Positions 1 through 9,504 of a DNA stretch of 64,000 bases are shown piece after piece (position 1 is the stretch's first letter; every line of letters starts with the position of its first letter). A program made the translations under genes and the position numbers. This DNA comes from Brachybacterium sp. FME24. Its GTDB lineage: Bacteria; Actinomycetota; Actinomycetes; Actinomycetales; Dermabacteraceae. The stretch spans positions 224,260 to 288,259 of the forward strand of contig NZ_JABUXV010000005.1 of the NCBI RefSeq assembly GCF_014897705.1, read 5' to 3'. Below the pieces are notes generated by a model. That model was not told where the DNA came from. It saw only the letters and a list, made by a program, of their open reading frames with translations, and did no database searches.

Positions 1-880
1 CGAGTTCGCCGGCCCGAGCGCTCCGAGCACGCCGAAGACGGAATATCGACGGCGGCGGCACCGGTGGCGCGGCGACCGCCACGTGGGTGACGTCGTGATC
101 CTCCTCGTCCGCGAGCTGGATCCCCTGGCCGTCCGGGTCCGTGGTCGCCATCGTGCCGATGCCGGAGAAGTCGGCCCGGACGTCGGACCGCTCGGGCGTC
201 GCAGGCAGAGCACTCCCGGAACCGTCGCTCGGAGCAGGCCCATGGGGGTGGTGGAGGCGGCGGCGCAGCGTGCGCTCCTGGTCCTGCAGCACAGAATCCA
301 CCCAGCGGCGATCCGCCTGCCGGACCGTCAGCTCCTCCCCGGGGCGCAGGCCACTGAGGTCCAGCAGCACGACGCTGCCGTCGGAACGCCGCCCGATGCC
401 CTCGCCCGGCGTCGCCCCGAGCAGCCAGCCCCGCTCGTGGAGCGCATCGACCAGGGCGTCGAGGTGATCGCGAGCGCGTCCGAGCGCCACCCGCTCCGCA
501 GTCGCCGGGGAGCCCGACTCGGCCGCCCGGCGCCCGCTCCGGCGGTCCAGGGGTGGCGCGCCTTCGCGCACGTACCCCCTCTCCTCGATCGTGAGGACGC
601 AGGGCGCGGCCGTGACCCCGGCCACCTCGAGGCTGGCCAGCAGGTGCATCTCCGCCCGCACGGCGTCATGACCGGCCGGCGTGAGCGCGTGAACCCGGAT
701 GGTCCCGTCGCGACCCTGCTGCTCGAGCAGCTCCTCGCGGCAGTCCACTCCCTGACGCAGGACCATCCGGTGAGTGCCCGCGGCACGCCGCGGGCCGGGG
801 CCGGGCCGCGAGTGACGCGAAGGCTCTTCGCCCAAGGGCCCGGGCCCTTGGATGTAGCGCGCGTCGTCGTAGTCGTCCAT
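1..880 (-). CDS. Kinase-like hypothetical protein, C-terminus beyond window edge
   Basis: The minus strand is open from an ATG at 880 to base 1, so at least 293 codons are visible and the C-terminus is missing. An in-frame ATG at 898 is an alternative start; neither has a convincing Shine-Dalgarno. Around residues 165-190 the stretch HERGWLLGATPGEG followed by DGSVVLLDLSGL resembles the catalytic-loop and metal-binding region of protein kinase-fold proteins, but the usual HxD and DFG residues are not intact. I infer a degenerate or pseudo-kinase; the rest is Arg/Pro/Gly-rich and low complexity. It is divergent from lipB with about 80 bp between starts. Function unknown. Confidence 0.6.
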   Translation of the reverse strand, partial: MDDYDDARYIQGPGPLGEEPSRHSRPGPGPRRAAGTHRMVLRQGVDCREELLEQQGRDGTIRVHALTPAGHDAVRAEMHLLASLEVAGVTAAPCVLTIEERGYVREGAPPLDRRSGRRAAESGSPATAERVALGRARDHLDALVDALHERGWLLGATPGEGIGRRSDGSVVLLDLSGLRPGEELTVRQADRRWVDSVLQDQERTLRRRLHHPHGPAPSDGSGSALPATPERSDVRADFSGIGTMATTDPDGQGIQLADEEDHDVTHVAVAAPPVPPPSIFRLRRARSARAGEL

Positions 881-958
881 AAGGCGAGTGAACCTCATCG
901 TGCGCACGCACTCCGTCGGTCATCCACAACGCACAGGTCAAAGCGGGAGTAACCTGGG

Positions 959-1660
959 GTGGTGCTCGACGTGATCCGACTCGGTTTCAGTGAACCCCTC
1001 CCCGGCGGGGACCGCCATGAGGAGTTCGGCCTGCCCCCGGGACCGATTCAGTACCGCGCGGCGTGGGCCCTGCAGCGGGAGATCCATGCCGAGGTCGTGG
1101 CCGGGACCCGGCCCGACACGCTGCTGCTGCTCGAGCACCAGGCGGTGTACACCGCCGGCAAACTCACCGCCGATCATGAGCGTCCGCGCGACGGCGCCGA
1201 GGTCGTCGACATCGACCGCGGCGGGAAGATCACCTGGCACGGGCCCCAGCAGCTCGTCGGCTACCCGATCGTGAAGCTCCCGATCCCGATCGACGTCGTC
1301 GGGTTCGTGCGGGAGCTCGAGCGCACGCTCATCGACGCCTGTGCGCAGCTGGGTGTGCACACCGTCCCCATCGAGGGGCGCAGCGGCGTGTGGGTCGACC
1401 CGCAGGGCACCGAAGCGCGCAAGGTGTGCGCGATCGGTCTGCGGGTGTCGAAACGGGCCACAATGCACGGCTTCGCTCTGAACTGCGCGAACGACCTCTC
1501 CTGGGCGAAGAACGTGATCCCCTGCGGCCTCGACGATGCGGGCGTGACGAGCCTCAGTGAAGAAGCCGGACGCCGCATCGCGGTGGCCGACGTGATCGAT
1601 GTCGTCGCGGACTCGATGACCGCACTCGTGGCGCACCGCACCTCCGCCCGCATGGGATGA
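959..1660 (+). CDS. lipB: Octanoyltransferase LipB
   Basis: Transfers octanoyl groups from acyl carrier protein to lipoyl domains of 2-oxoacid dehydrogenases and GcvH, the first step of endogenous lipoylation. The 233-residue product has the family landmarks in order: LLLEHQAVYTAGK, RGGKITWHGPQQLVGYP, GRSGVWV, the RKVCAIGLR segment with the catalytic lysine, and NVIPCGL with the cysteine nucleophile. The start is GTG at 959; GTGs at 962 and 971 are also in frame and the exact choice is uncertain. Lies 62 bp before lipA, which supplies the next step, so the two probably share a transcript. Confidence 0.97.
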   Translation: MVLDVIRLGFSEPLPGGDRHEEFGLPPGPIQYRAAWALQREIHAEVVAGTRPDTLLLLEHQAVYTAGKLTADHERPRDGAEVVDIDRGGKITWHGPQQLVGYPIVKLPIPIDVVGFVRELERTLIDACAQLGVHTVPIEGRSGVWVDPQGTEARKVCAIGLRVSKRATMHGFALNCANDLSWAKNVIPCGLDDAGVTSLSEEAGRRIAVADVIDVVADSMTALVAHRTSARMG

Positions 1661-1722
1661 GGCGCCCCGCACCCTGACCGCTCGATAGACTTCCCCAAAC
1701 GTCGAATGTAGGAGGCATGAGG

Positions 1723-2745
1723 GTGACGACAGCTCCCGAAGGCCGGCGCATGCTGCGCATCGAAGCACGCAACGCCGAAGTGCCCATCGAACGCAAGCCC
1801 GAATGGATCAAGACCCGCGCCGTGATGGGTCCCGAGTACAGCGCGATGAAGAAGCGCGTGCACGGGCAGGGCCTCCACACCGTGTGCGAGGAAGCCGGTT
1901 GCCCGAACATCTTCGAGTGCTGGGAGGACCGTGAGGCCACCTTCCTCATCGGTGGCGACACCTGCACCCGTCGGTGCGACTTCTGCGACATCGCCACCGG
2001 CAAGCCGATGGCCGTGGACCCGATGGAACCCTTCAAGGTCGCCCAGTCCGTCAAGGAGATGGGGCTGCGCTACTCCACCATCACCGGTGTGGCGCGCGAC
2101 GACCTCCCCGACGGAGCCGCCGGACTGTTCGCGCAGACCTGCCGCCAGATCCACGCCACGAGCCCCGGAACCGGGGTCGAGCTGCTGATCGACGACATCA
2201 AGGGAAACGGCGACGCACTCCACCAGGTCTTCGAGGCCGGGCCCCAGGTGTTCGGCCACAACCTGGAGACCGTCCCGCGGATCTTCAAGCAGATCCGCCC
2301 CGCCTTCCGCTACGAGCGTTCCCTCGACGTGATCACCCTGGCCAAGGACAACGGCATGATCACCAAGTCCAATCTGATCCTGGGCATGGGCGAGACCACG
2401 CAGGAGATCCTCGAGTCCCTGCAGCGCCTGCGCGACGCCGGCTGCGACATCATCACGATCACGCAGTACCTGCGCCCCTCGAAGCTGCATCACCCGATCG
2501 ATCGCTGGGTCAAGCCCGAGGAGTTCGTCGAGCTCTCCGAGGCCGCCTACGAGATGGGCTTCCTCGCCGTGATGGCCGGACCGATGGTCCGCTCCTCGTA
2601 CCGCGCCGGAAAGCTCTGGGCGCAGGCGATGAAGAAGCTCGGCCGTGAGATCCCCGAGAATCTCCGCCACCTGGATCAGAACCAGCCCGCCCGACAGGAA
2701 GCTGCGAGCGTCGTCGCCCGCAGCAATCAGGCCGCCGCGAGCTGA
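1723..2745 (+). CDS. lipA: Lipoyl synthase LipA
   Basis: Radical-SAM enzyme that inserts two sulfurs into protein-bound octanoyl chains made by LipB. The auxiliary cluster cysteines are visible in [13 protein letters not shown] and the radical-SAM cysteines in CTRRCDFCD (CxxxCxxC). An ATG at 1717 is in frame, but GGAGG at 1711-1715 lies only one base before it. The GTG at 1723 has seven-base spacing and gives an N-terminus ([13 protein letters not shown]) of the usual actinobacterial form, so I place the start there. About 340 residues, normal for the family. Downstream is the DUF4191 gene commonly found beside lipA. Confidence 0.97.
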   Translation: MTTAPEGRRMLRIEARNAEVPIERKPEWIKTRAVMGPEYSAMKKRVHGQGLHTVCEEAGCPNIFECWEDREATFLIGGDTCTRRCDFCDIATGKPMAVDPMEPFKVAQSVKEMGLRYSTITGVARDDLPDGAAGLFAQTCRQIHATSPGTGVELLIDDIKGNGDALHQVFEAGPQVFGHNLETVPRIFKQIRPAFRYERSLDVITLAKDNGMITKSNLILGMGETTQEILESLQRLRDAGCDIITITQYLRPSKLHHPIDRWVKPEEFVELSEAAYEMGFLAVMAGPMVRSSYRAGKLWAQAMKKLGREIPENLRHLDQNQPARQEAASVVARSNQAAAS

Positions 2746-2777
2746 CGCCCGCGCGCCCCCGAGAGGACCCACCACAC

Positions 2778-3518
2778 ATGGCCCGCAAGAGCGAGACCAA
2801 GCCCGCCAAGGGCAAGAAGAACGCCGACGGCAGCAAGAAGCCGGGGCGCTTCAAGCAGATGATCGAGGTGTTCAAGTACACCCAGGAGGTCGACCGCACC
2901 ACGCTGCCCTGGATGATCGGTGCGCTGCTCGCCGCGATCGTCGCCGGCGTGCTCGTGAGCTGGCTTGTGGTCAACAGCCCCTGGTACGGCATCTTCCTGG
3001 GCCTCGCCGTGGGCGTGCTGCTCGCGATGCTGATCCTCGCCCGCAAGGCCGAGCGGGCCGCGTTCGGTCGGATCAAGGGCCAGTCCGGGGCCCCCTTGGC
3101 GGCGATGCAGTCGATCCGTCGTGGCTGGAACGTGAGCGACGAGCCCGTCCAGGTCGATCCCCGCAGCCAGAAGATGCTCTTCCGCGCCTCCGGCCGCGCC
3201 GGCATCGCAGTCGTCGCCGAGGACTCCTCCTCGATCTCCATGAAGCTGCTCGAGAAGGAGCGGCGCAACATTCGCCGTGTCCTCCAGCACGAGAATGTGC
3301 CGATCCACCAGATCGTCGTCGGGGACGGGGAGGGCGAGGTGCCGCTGCACAAGCTCCCCAGCCATATGACCCGCATGAAGAAGACTCTGACCAAGGACGA
3401 ATCCGCTCAGGTGAGCAAGCGCCTGGCGGCGCTGCATCGTTCGATCCGGCAGTCCGTGCCCAAGGGTGTCGACCCCTCGCGCGCCCGCCCCAACCGCAAG
3501 GCGATGCGCGGCCGCTGA
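2778..3518 (+). CDS. DUF4191 family membrane protein
   Basis: 246 residues with a Lys-rich N-terminus, two closely spaced hydrophobic segments (about residues 52-72 and 76-95) and a basic cytoplasmic tail ending in an Arg/Lys-rich stretch. The pattern and the position directly after lipA match the actinobacterial DUF4191 family, whose function is not known. The ATG at 2778 follows GAGAGGA at suitable spacing, 32 bp after lipA, so co-transcription is likely. Followed by a strong hairpin. Confidence 0.9.
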   Translation: MARKSETKPAKGKKNADGSKKPGRFKQMIEVFKYTQEVDRTTLPWMIGALLAAIVAGVLVSWLVVNSPWYGIFLGLAVGVLLAMLILARKAERAAFGRIKGQSGAPLAAMQSIRRGWNVSDEPVQVDPRSQKMLFRASGRAGIAVVAEDSSSISMKLLEKERRNIRRVLQHENVPIHQIVVGDGEGEVPLHKLPSHMTRMKKTLTKDESAQVSKRLAALHRSIRQSVPKGVDPSRARPNRKAMRGR

Positions 3519-3542
3519 CCCGCCGCTCACACCCGCATACGC

Positions 3543-3576
3543 AGCCCCTGCTCGGCCATACGGACCGGCAGGGGCT
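3543..3576 (+). terminator. Hairpin after the DUF4191 gene
   Basis: AGCCCCTGC at 3543-3551 pairs with GCAGGGGCT at 3568-3576, and the inner bases extend the stem past a bulge. No long T-run follows, so it may be a GC-rich actinobacterial-style terminator. It closes the lipB-lipA transcript. The following stretch to 3769 holds no convincing gene. Confidence 0.6.
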
Positions 3577-3769
3577 TCGTGCTGTGGGGAGATGCCCGCA
3601 GTCTGCCCCGCCCGCTCGAGATGCGGCCGTGACCTTCCTGTGTCCTGCGTGACCTTATCGTGACATAAGTCGTCGTCGCAGGTCAGAGCAAGATGCTGGG
3701 AAGGCTCGATGGAGAACGCGCAGGCTCGTCACGTCGTCGTGCACAGGGGCCGAGGCGCGTGAGGAGTGC

Positions 3770-4204
3770 TCAGATGGTGACCACGGCAGTGCCGGCGGCC
3801 GTGTCGTGCAAGGGCTGCCTGTCCTTGGTCCAGACGCATGCCGGCAGCAGCAGGAGCATCGCCCCGGTGCGCACCAGAGCACGCAGCACCATCGGGGTAC
3901 GGCCCCTGACGGGAAGCACCCGCACCCGCAGGAGGAACTGGCCGGGAGTGGCCCCGAAGAAGCTCAGGAACAGCACGTTCACCAGCACGAAGAGGAGCAG
4001 GTTCGCCAGCGGATCGGAGTGGAACGCCAGGGCGGAGACGAGCATGCACAGTCCCCAGTCCAGGACCAAGGTGACGGGTCGGCGCCAGAACGGCGCGACG
4101 GAGCCGGGGCCCGCGGCAGGCAGGCCGAGGGACGAGCCCTTGACGTAGTCCGGTTCGCTCGGGACGCCTTCCATCCACGAGCCCAGATCCTTGCGTTCGA
4201 TCAC
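3770..4204 (-). CDS. RDD family membrane protein
   Basis: 144 residues starting at GTG 4204. Hydrophobic segments lie at about residues 45-62, 66-85 and 105-122, with the RDD-family signature FGATPGQFLLRVRVLPVRG in the middle. RDD proteins are small inner-membrane proteins; some are linked to transport, but this one has no assigned substrate. It is divergent from glnA, the usual neighbour of this RDD gene in actinobacteria. Start and family are well supported; role unknown. Confidence 0.85.
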   Translation of the reverse strand: MIERKDLGSWMEGVPSEPDYVKGSSLGLPAAGPGSVAPFWRRPVTLVLDWGLCMLVSALAFHSDPLANLLLFVLVNVLFLSFFGATPGQFLLRVRVLPVRGRTPMVLRALVRTGAMLLLLPACVWTKDRQPLHDTAAGTAVVTI

Positions 4205-4385
4205 GTCCCCGACCTTAATGCGTGCATCTGGGAGCCGGGTCGCTCATCGGGTGCCGCGTGGGAGAGCGCATAAGCTTGACCTCACCCGAGTCCGGGCCTG
4301 AGCACGTTCACCGGTGCCCGAGACGGTGATCGCCCCACGGGGTCAGTCAGCACAACACGCACCTCAGGGTGTGGATGGAGGAGAT

Positions 4386-5816
4386 GTGTTCAACAATCCC
4401 AGCGAGGTCGTGAAGTACATCGAAGAGGAAGGTGTCGAGTTCATCGACATCCGCTTCTGCGATCTTCCCGGCATCATGCAGCACTTCAACGTGCCGGCGA
4501 GCACGTTCGATGAGGAAGCGATCGCGACCGGGCAGCTGTTCGACGGCTCCTCCATCCGCGGTTTCCAGGCGATCCACGAGTCCGACATGAAGCTCGTGCC
4601 GGATCTGGAGACTGCGTATCTGGACCCGTTCCGTGAGCGCAAGACCCTCATCATCAACTTCTCGATCGTGGACCCGTTCACGGATGAGCCGTACTCCCGG
4701 GACCCGCGCACCGTCGCCTCCAAGGCGGAGGAGTACCTGAAGTCGACCGGCATCGCCGACACCGCCCTGTTCGCCGCCGAGGCCGAGTTCTACATCTTCG
4801 ATGACGTGCGCTTCAAGACCACGGTGAACTCCGGGTTCTACAGCATCGATTCCGACGAGGCGGTGTGGAACACCGACCGCGACGAGTCCGAGTACGGCGG
4901 CAACAAGGGCTACAAGACCCGCCTCAAGGGCGGTTACTTCCCGGTCCCGCCGAACGATCAGATGGCCGATCTCCGTGACGAGATCTGCGCCGTCCTCGAA
5001 GAGACGGGCCTGCAGGTCGAACGCGCCCATCACGAGGTCGGCACCGCCGGGCAGCAGGAGATCAACTACCGCTTCAACACGCTGCTGCAGGCGGCGGACG
5101 ATGTCATGAAGTTCAAGTACGTCGTCAAGAGCACCGTATGGGACGCCGGCAAGACCGCGACCTTCATGCCCAAGCCCTTGTTCGGTGACAACGGCTCCGG
5201 CATGCACACCCACCAGTCGCTGTGGAAGGACGGCCAGCCGCTGTTCTTCGACGAGCGCGGCTACGGCGGGCTCTCGGACATCGCGCGCTGGTACATCGGT
5301 GGCATCATCGAGCACTCCCCCTCGCTGACGGCCTTCACCAACCCCACCGTGAACTCGTTCAAGCGTCTCGTGCCCGGCTTCGAGGCCCCGGTCAACATGG
5401 TCTACTCGGCCCGCAACCGCTCAGCCGCGATCCGTATCCCGGTCACGGGCGCCTCGGCGAAGGCGAAGCGCGTCGAATTCCGTGCCCCCGATCCCTCGGC
5501 GAACCCGTACCTCGCATTCGCCGCGCAGCTGATGGCCGGCATCGATGGCGTCCGCAACCGCATCGAGCCGCCGGAACCGATCGACAAGGACCTCTACGAG
5601 CTCCCCCCGGAGGAGCACAAGCAGATCAAGCAGCTGCCGGAGTCCCTCGGCGCGGCGCTGGACGCCCTCGAGGCCGATCACGACTTCCTCACCGAGGGTG
5701 ACGTGTTCCCCGAAGACCTCATCTCGACCTGGATCGAGCTCAAGCGCACCACGGAGATCGATCCGTTCCGCTACCGCCCGCACCCGCACGAGTTCGAGCT
5801 CTACTACGACATCTGA
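4386..5816 (+). CDS. glnA: Type I glutamine synthetase GlnA1
   Basis: Condenses ammonia and glutamate to glutamine using ATP, in the cytoplasm as a dodecamer. Visible signatures include [60 protein letters not shown] and NRSAAIRIP. The tyrosine in [11 protein letters not shown] is the adenylylation site read by GlnE, encoded at 13,370-16,480. The frame is open back to 4314, but family alignment favours GTG 4386 ([11 protein letters not shown]), giving about 476 residues. The adjacent GGAGGAG at 4377-4383 is closer than ideal, so a slightly upstream in-frame GTG (4371) remains possible. Confidence 0.95.
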   Translation: MFNNPSEVVKYIEEEGVEFIDIRFCDLPGIMQHFNVPASTFDEEAIATGQLFDGSSIRGFQAIHESDMKLVPDLETAYLDPFRERKTLIINFSIVDPFTDEPYSRDPRTVASKAEEYLKSTGIADTALFAAEAEFYIFDDVRFKTTVNSGFYSIDSDEAVWNTDRDESEYGGNKGYKTRLKGGYFPVPPNDQMADLRDEICAVLEETGLQVERAHHEVGTAGQQEINYRFNTLLQAADDVMKFKYVVKSTVWDAGKTATFMPKPLFGDNGSGMHTHQSLWKDGQPLFFDERGYGGLSDIARWYIGGIIEHSPSLTAFTNPTVNSFKRLVPGFEAPVNMVYSARNRSAAIRIPVTGASAKAKRVEFRAPDPSANPYLAFAAQLMAGIDGVRNRIEPPEPIDKDLYELPPEEHKQIKQLPESLGAALDALEADHDFLTEGDVFPEDLISTWIELKRTTEIDPFRYRPHPHEFELYYDI

Positions 5817-5845
5817 GCCATCTGAGTCATCTGAGTCATCTGAGA
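5810..5845 (+). repeat. Four 9-bp tandem repeats on the glnA stop codon
   Basis: Four consecutive units CATCTGAG(C/T/A) begin in the last codon of glnA. Because the unit is 9 bp, every copy carries an in-frame TGA, giving four stops in series. Changes in copy number would not alter the protein. Confidence 0.85.
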
Positions 5846-5891
5846 TGGCAGATGAGATGACAGAGCCACCAGAGTCGAGCTGAGTTCGACG

Positions 5892-5938
5892 ACGGCCGGC
5901 CCGGTTCTCGCCTCTCGAGGCGAGTCCGGGCCGGCCGT
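5892..5938 (+). terminator. Terminator hairpin after glnA
   Basis: ACGGCCGGCCCGG (5892-5904) pairs perfectly with CCGGGCCGGCCGT (5926-5938). Inside, CTCGCCT (5907-5913) pairs with AGGCGAG (5918-5924) around a CTCG loop. This very stable stem fits a GC-rich terminator for glnA. Confidence 0.8.
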
Positions 5939-5973
5939 TCGCGGTGTCGTACCCGGCGCGTAGCCTCAGCGGT

Positions 5974-6876
5974 ATGGAGACGCCACCCCTCGCGGACGTG
6001 CTGGGCTCCTTCGGTCTGATCGCACGAAGCACCCTTGGAGATAGAGCGATCGGGCGGTCCGGGGCCGACGTGATCCCCTGTGCGACCACGGACGGCCAGG
6101 AAGTCGTCCTGAAGCTCACGAGTCGGCAACCTGCCCACCTGGGCGAGCAGGCGTTGCGCGAGCTGACCGTCTACGTCGACCTGGCGTCGCGACTGGCGCT
6201 CCCCGCTCCGCGGCTGCTGGCCCACCGGGTCGAACCGACCTGGGTCGCGATCGTCCTGGAGGCCCTGGCCCCGCTCCCGCCGGTCGAGGATTGGGGCTCC
6301 TCGCGATGGGTCGATCTCGCCACGACGCTGGCGATGCTCCATCGCCCGGGCGACCCCGTTCCGTCCGTGATCGGCCGCCTTGTGGGCGGGGACGATATCT
6401 CGTCGGCTGAAGTCGTGCACACCGCTGGGAGGCTCTGGGGCACCGCAGATGCTGCCGCCCGGGTGCAGAGGCTGCTCGAGGACATCACCGACGTGGAATC
6501 CGCAGCAGACGAGGGGCCGCGCTCGTTCATCCATGGCGACTGCCACGCGGAGAACGTGATGGCCTCGGTCGACGGCAGCCTGTCGCTCATCGACTGGCAG
6601 TCAGCTCGCATCGGAGCGTCGGCTGCGGATATTGCCTTCGCCCTCACCCGGGCGATCCCGACCGGGGCCGTGGTCCCTCGCCACGAGGCAGTCTCCTGCT
6701 ATTGCGCCGTCGCCCAGGTGGAACTGGACACCACGGATCGACAGATCTGCGCCCTCCAGCTGCTCACCCTGGTCCGGCAGTATCCGGCGTACGTGGACTT
6801 CCTGCCTCCGGAGGGGATCGGACGGCTCCGGGCAGGCCTGGCCGAACTCGAGGACCGATGGCGACGACTGCGGTGA
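5974..6876 (+). CDS. Aminoglycoside phosphotransferase-like kinase
   Basis: 300 residues from ATG 5974. Carries the APH-type catalytic loop FIHGDCHAENVM near residue 186 (HxDxxxxN) and the metal-binding LSLIDWQSARIG near residue 205. The APH/choline-kinase fold phosphorylates small molecules; the substrate cannot be read from the sequence, and antibiotic resistance should not be assumed. It follows the glnA terminator closely and ends 4 bp from the convergent ABC permease gene. Confidence 0.85.
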   Translation: METPPLADVLGSFGLIARSTLGDRAIGRSGADVIPCATTDGQEVVLKLTSRQPAHLGEQALRELTVYVDLASRLALPAPRLLAHRVEPTWVAIVLEALAPLPPVEDWGSSRWVDLATTLAMLHRPGDPVPSVIGRLVGGDDISSAEVVHTAGRLWGTADAAARVQRLLEDITDVESAADEGPRSFIHGDCHAENVMASVDGSLSLIDWQSARIGASAADIAFALTRAIPTGAVVPRHEAVSCYCAVAQVELDTTDRQICALQLLTLVRQYPAYVDFLPPEGIGRLRAGLAELEDRWRRLR

Positions 6877-6880
6877 CGCG

Positions 6881-8542
6881 TCACCCCGTGGTCAGGTCCC
6901 TCCGTCGCAGGGCCAGCAGGCCGATGACGGTCAGCAGAGCGGCAAGGGCGCTCATCACCAGCAGCGGGGCCACGTCGAGGTCGGCATCGGGTACGAGGGG
7001 CACATGGTGCAGCGGCGAGAGTCCTCGCAGCGCGTCGGGCAGGCCCAGCAGGTCACCCAGATAGGTGTCGACCGCAATCCAGATCACCAGGATCCACGCT
7101 GCCCCGGCCAGGCGCAGTCGGATCCCGTACAGAGCCATCGTGAGGCCTCCGGCCAGCGCAACGGCCGGAAGGTAGGCGAGGGCGGCGAGCGTCATGTCGG
7201 CGAGCCACACGGCCTCCCCTGTCGCCAGCCCGGCTCCGAGGCCCACACCGAGGCCGAGCAGCACCTGCACAGCGCTCACCTCGAGCGCGACGACCAGCAG
7301 CCACCACAGCGCCGTGCCGGTGCGCGAGCGCCCGGTGAGCAGGATGCCGGAGAGCCGACCCTGCTGCTCCTCGGAACGGAGTCGGAGAATGCCCGCGACG
7401 AGCAGCCCGATCGGCCCGAGGGCGAGCATCTTCAGCACATAGGCGGCGAAGGACGAGGTGAGGTCCTCCAGGTCGAGGGGGACGAGATCGCCGAAGGTGG
7501 GAATCTCGGAGATCATGTCCTTCAGCGAATCGGCCAACGTCCCGAAGGCGACGGCGAACAGGAACAGCCCGATGGCCCAGGCAATCATCATCGGCGTGAC
7601 CAGACGCCGAGCCAGGCCCCCGGGCGTGAGCAGGACGCGGGACGCGTCGCCGGGTCCGGGCGTGGCCGGCCGCAGCCCGGCCCCGACGTCGCGCCGTTGC
7701 GCGAGCACCCCCGCAAGGACGAGCAGGGCCACGATGACCGCCACCGAGATCGCCAGTGGCCACCAGCGCAGATCCACATAGACGCGGGTCTGCTGGGCCC
7801 AGGCGAGGGGGGAGAACCAGGAGAGCCAGGAGCCCTGCGCGTTCAGGACATCCCCGATGCCGCGCACCATGAAGGCGAGGGCGAGAGTTCCGAGCGCGAG
7901 GCCCGAGGCTCCCCCGGCGTGCTCGGTGAGCTGGGCTGTGACGGCTGCGATCGCGGCGAAGACGAGTCCGGTCAGGGTGGTCGCGAGCCCCATGGCGCAG
8001 CTGCTCGCGAGCGGACCGCCGGTGGCCAGCAGCGCCACCACCACGGCTGCCCCTACCAGGAGGTTCGCGACGGCGACGACGATCAGGCCGGCTGCGGGCG
8101 CGGAGGATCGCCCCACCGCCAACGAGCGGACCAGCTCGAGCCGCCCGGCCTCCTCCTCGGCTCGGGTGTGACGCACCGTGAGCAGCACGCTCATGATCGC
8201 GGCCGCGATGAGCACGTACAGCATCAGTTCATTGGCGACCATCGCCCAGAACGTGTAGTCGTCCAGGGCGAAGGCCGGTCCGGTCATCATCACGGCGGAG
8301 GGGTTCGCCAGCAGCCCGGCGCGGGCATCGAGGGACTGCTGATCCGGGTAGACGCCTTTCATCGCCCCGACGGAGCCGGCGACCGAGAGGCCCATGGCGA
8401 GGGTCCAGATGATGATCTGGCGCCGTGAGATCCGCGCGTACAACCGCAGCAGGCCCCCGAGGCCGGTGAACGGGGAGGCCGGCGCGACCTCGCGCAGATG
8501 CGTGTGCGCGGTGGCGCGGCCAGGGGTGGCCGACGTGGTCAT
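6881..8542 (-). CDS. ABC exporter permease (ABC-2/TnrB-like)
   Basis: 553 residues with about twelve hydrophobic segments in two halves, typical of the large permeases of drug/antibiotic-type exporters (tetronasin TnrB-like). The start ATG overlaps the stop of the ATPase gene as ATGA (8539-8542), implying translational coupling. Acts in the membrane with the ATPase encoded immediately upstream. Substrate unknown; control is probably by the TetR regulator of the same operon. Confidence 0.88.
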   Translation of the reverse strand: MTTSATPGRATAHTHLREVAPASPFTGLGGLLRLYARISRRQIIIWTLAMGLSVAGSVGAMKGVYPDQQSLDARAGLLANPSAVMMTGPAFALDDYTFWAMVANELMLYVLIAAAIMSVLLTVRHTRAEEEAGRLELVRSLAVGRSSAPAAGLIVVAVANLLVGAAVVVALLATGGPLASSCAMGLATTLTGLVFAAIAAVTAQLTEHAGGASGLALGTLALAFMVRGIGDVLNAQGSWLSWFSPLAWAQQTRVYVDLRWWPLAISVAVIVALLVLAGVLAQRRDVGAGLRPATPGPGDASRVLLTPGGLARRLVTPMMIAWAIGLFLFAVAFGTLADSLKDMISEIPTFGDLVPLDLEDLTSSFAAYVLKMLALGPIGLLVAGILRLRSEEQQGRLSGILLTGRSRTGTALWWLLVVALEVSAVQVLLGLGVGLGAGLATGEAVWLADMTLAALAYLPAVALAGGLTMALYGIRLRLAGAAWILVIWIAVDTYLGDLLGLPDALRGLSPLHHVPLVPDADLDVAPLLVMSALAALLTVIGLLALRRRDLTTG

Positions 8543-9504
8543 CGCGCGTCTCCGGTCTCCGGAGCTGATCCCTCGCGCAGATCATCGCCGTAGTGACGCA
8601 GGAAGAGGTCCTCGAGGGAGGGGGGTGTGATCGTGAGGTGACGGGCGTCCAGGGTGGCGAGCCTGGCCAGCACGTCGTGCACAGCGGCGTCGTCCACGTC
8701 GAAGCGCAGGCGGCCCTCGTCGATGGCGAGATCGTGGACACCGCTCAGCGCTGCCAGCGTCGAGGGGTCGCCGTCGATGGCGGCGGAGACGGTGGATCGG
8801 GTGAGATGGCGCAGCTGCGCCAGGGTCCCGCTCTCCACGTCACGCCCGGCCCGGATGATGGTGACGCTGTCGCAGAGGCTCTCGACCTCGGCGAGGATGT
8901 GGCTGGACAGCAGCACGGTGCGACCCTTCGCGCGCAACTGGCGCACCTCATCGGTGAAGATCGCCTCCATGAGCGGATCGAGTCCGGAGGTCGGCTCATC
9001 CATCACGTAGAGATCGACGTCCTTCGACAGGGCCGCGACCAGGGACACCTTTTGTCGGTTGCCCTTGGAGTAGGTGCGGCAGCGCTTGGTCGGGTCCAGT
9101 TCGAAGCGCTCCATGAGCTCGTCGCGACGGCGGCGATGCGCCGGGCCCCTCTCGCCGCGTGTGAGCACGTCGATCGCCTCTCCCCCGGTGAGGGTCGGCC
9201 ACAGGTCGGTGTCCCCGGGGACGTAGGCGAGCCGACGATGGATCTGCACGGAGTGCGACCACGGGTCCATCCCGAGCACCTCGACGCGGCCCGAGCTCGC
9301 CTTCAGCAATCCCAGCAGGATGCGGATGGCTGTCGACTTGCCGGCGCCGTTGGGACCCAGGAATCCGGTCACCTGGCCCGGGGGCACGCTCAAGGAGAAG
9401 CCGTCCAGGGCGCGGGTGGCGCCGAACGTCTTGGTGAGGTCGCGCACGTGGATGCTCCGGGCCTCGCTCGAGGTCGAGCTGTCGGTCGCGGCGGGGGTGG
9501 TCAT
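8539..9504 (-). CDS. ABC transporter ATP-binding protein
   Basis: 321 residues from ATG 9504. Walker A GPNGAGKST, signature region YSKGNRQKVSL and Walker B LYVMDEPTSGLDP are all present, followed by the C-terminal extension seen in drug-exporter ATPases. The frame stays open far upstream, but the ATG at 9504 overlaps the TetR stop (9501-9504) and is followed by a normal N-terminal domain. Powers the permease encoded downstream. Confidence 0.93.
   Translation of the reverse strand: MTTPAATDSSTSSEARSIHVRDLTKTFGATRALDGFSLSVPPGQVTGFLGPNGAGKSTAIRILLGLLKASSGRVEVLGMDPWSHSVQIHRRLAYVPGDTDLWPTLTGGEAIDVLTRGERGPAHRRRRDELMERFELDPTKRCRTYSKGNRQKVSLVAALSKDVDLYVMDEPTSGLDPLMEAIFTDEVRQLRAKGRTVLLSSHILAEVESLCDSVTIIRAGRDVESGTLAQLRHLTRSTVSAAIDGDPSTLAALSGVHDLAIDEGRLRFDVDDAAVHDVLARLATLDARHLTITPPSLEDLFLRHYGDDLREGSAPETGDAR

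Noticed and set aside
6632..8428. 598-codon open frame antisense to the ABC permease
   Set aside because: Low-complexity Arg/Gly/Gln-rich translation typical of shadow frames; the permease on the other strand is real.
6881..9504. Reading the ABC exporter as an antibiotic resistance determinant
   Set aside because: Family resemblance does not reveal the substrate; nothing in the sequence supports a specific drug.
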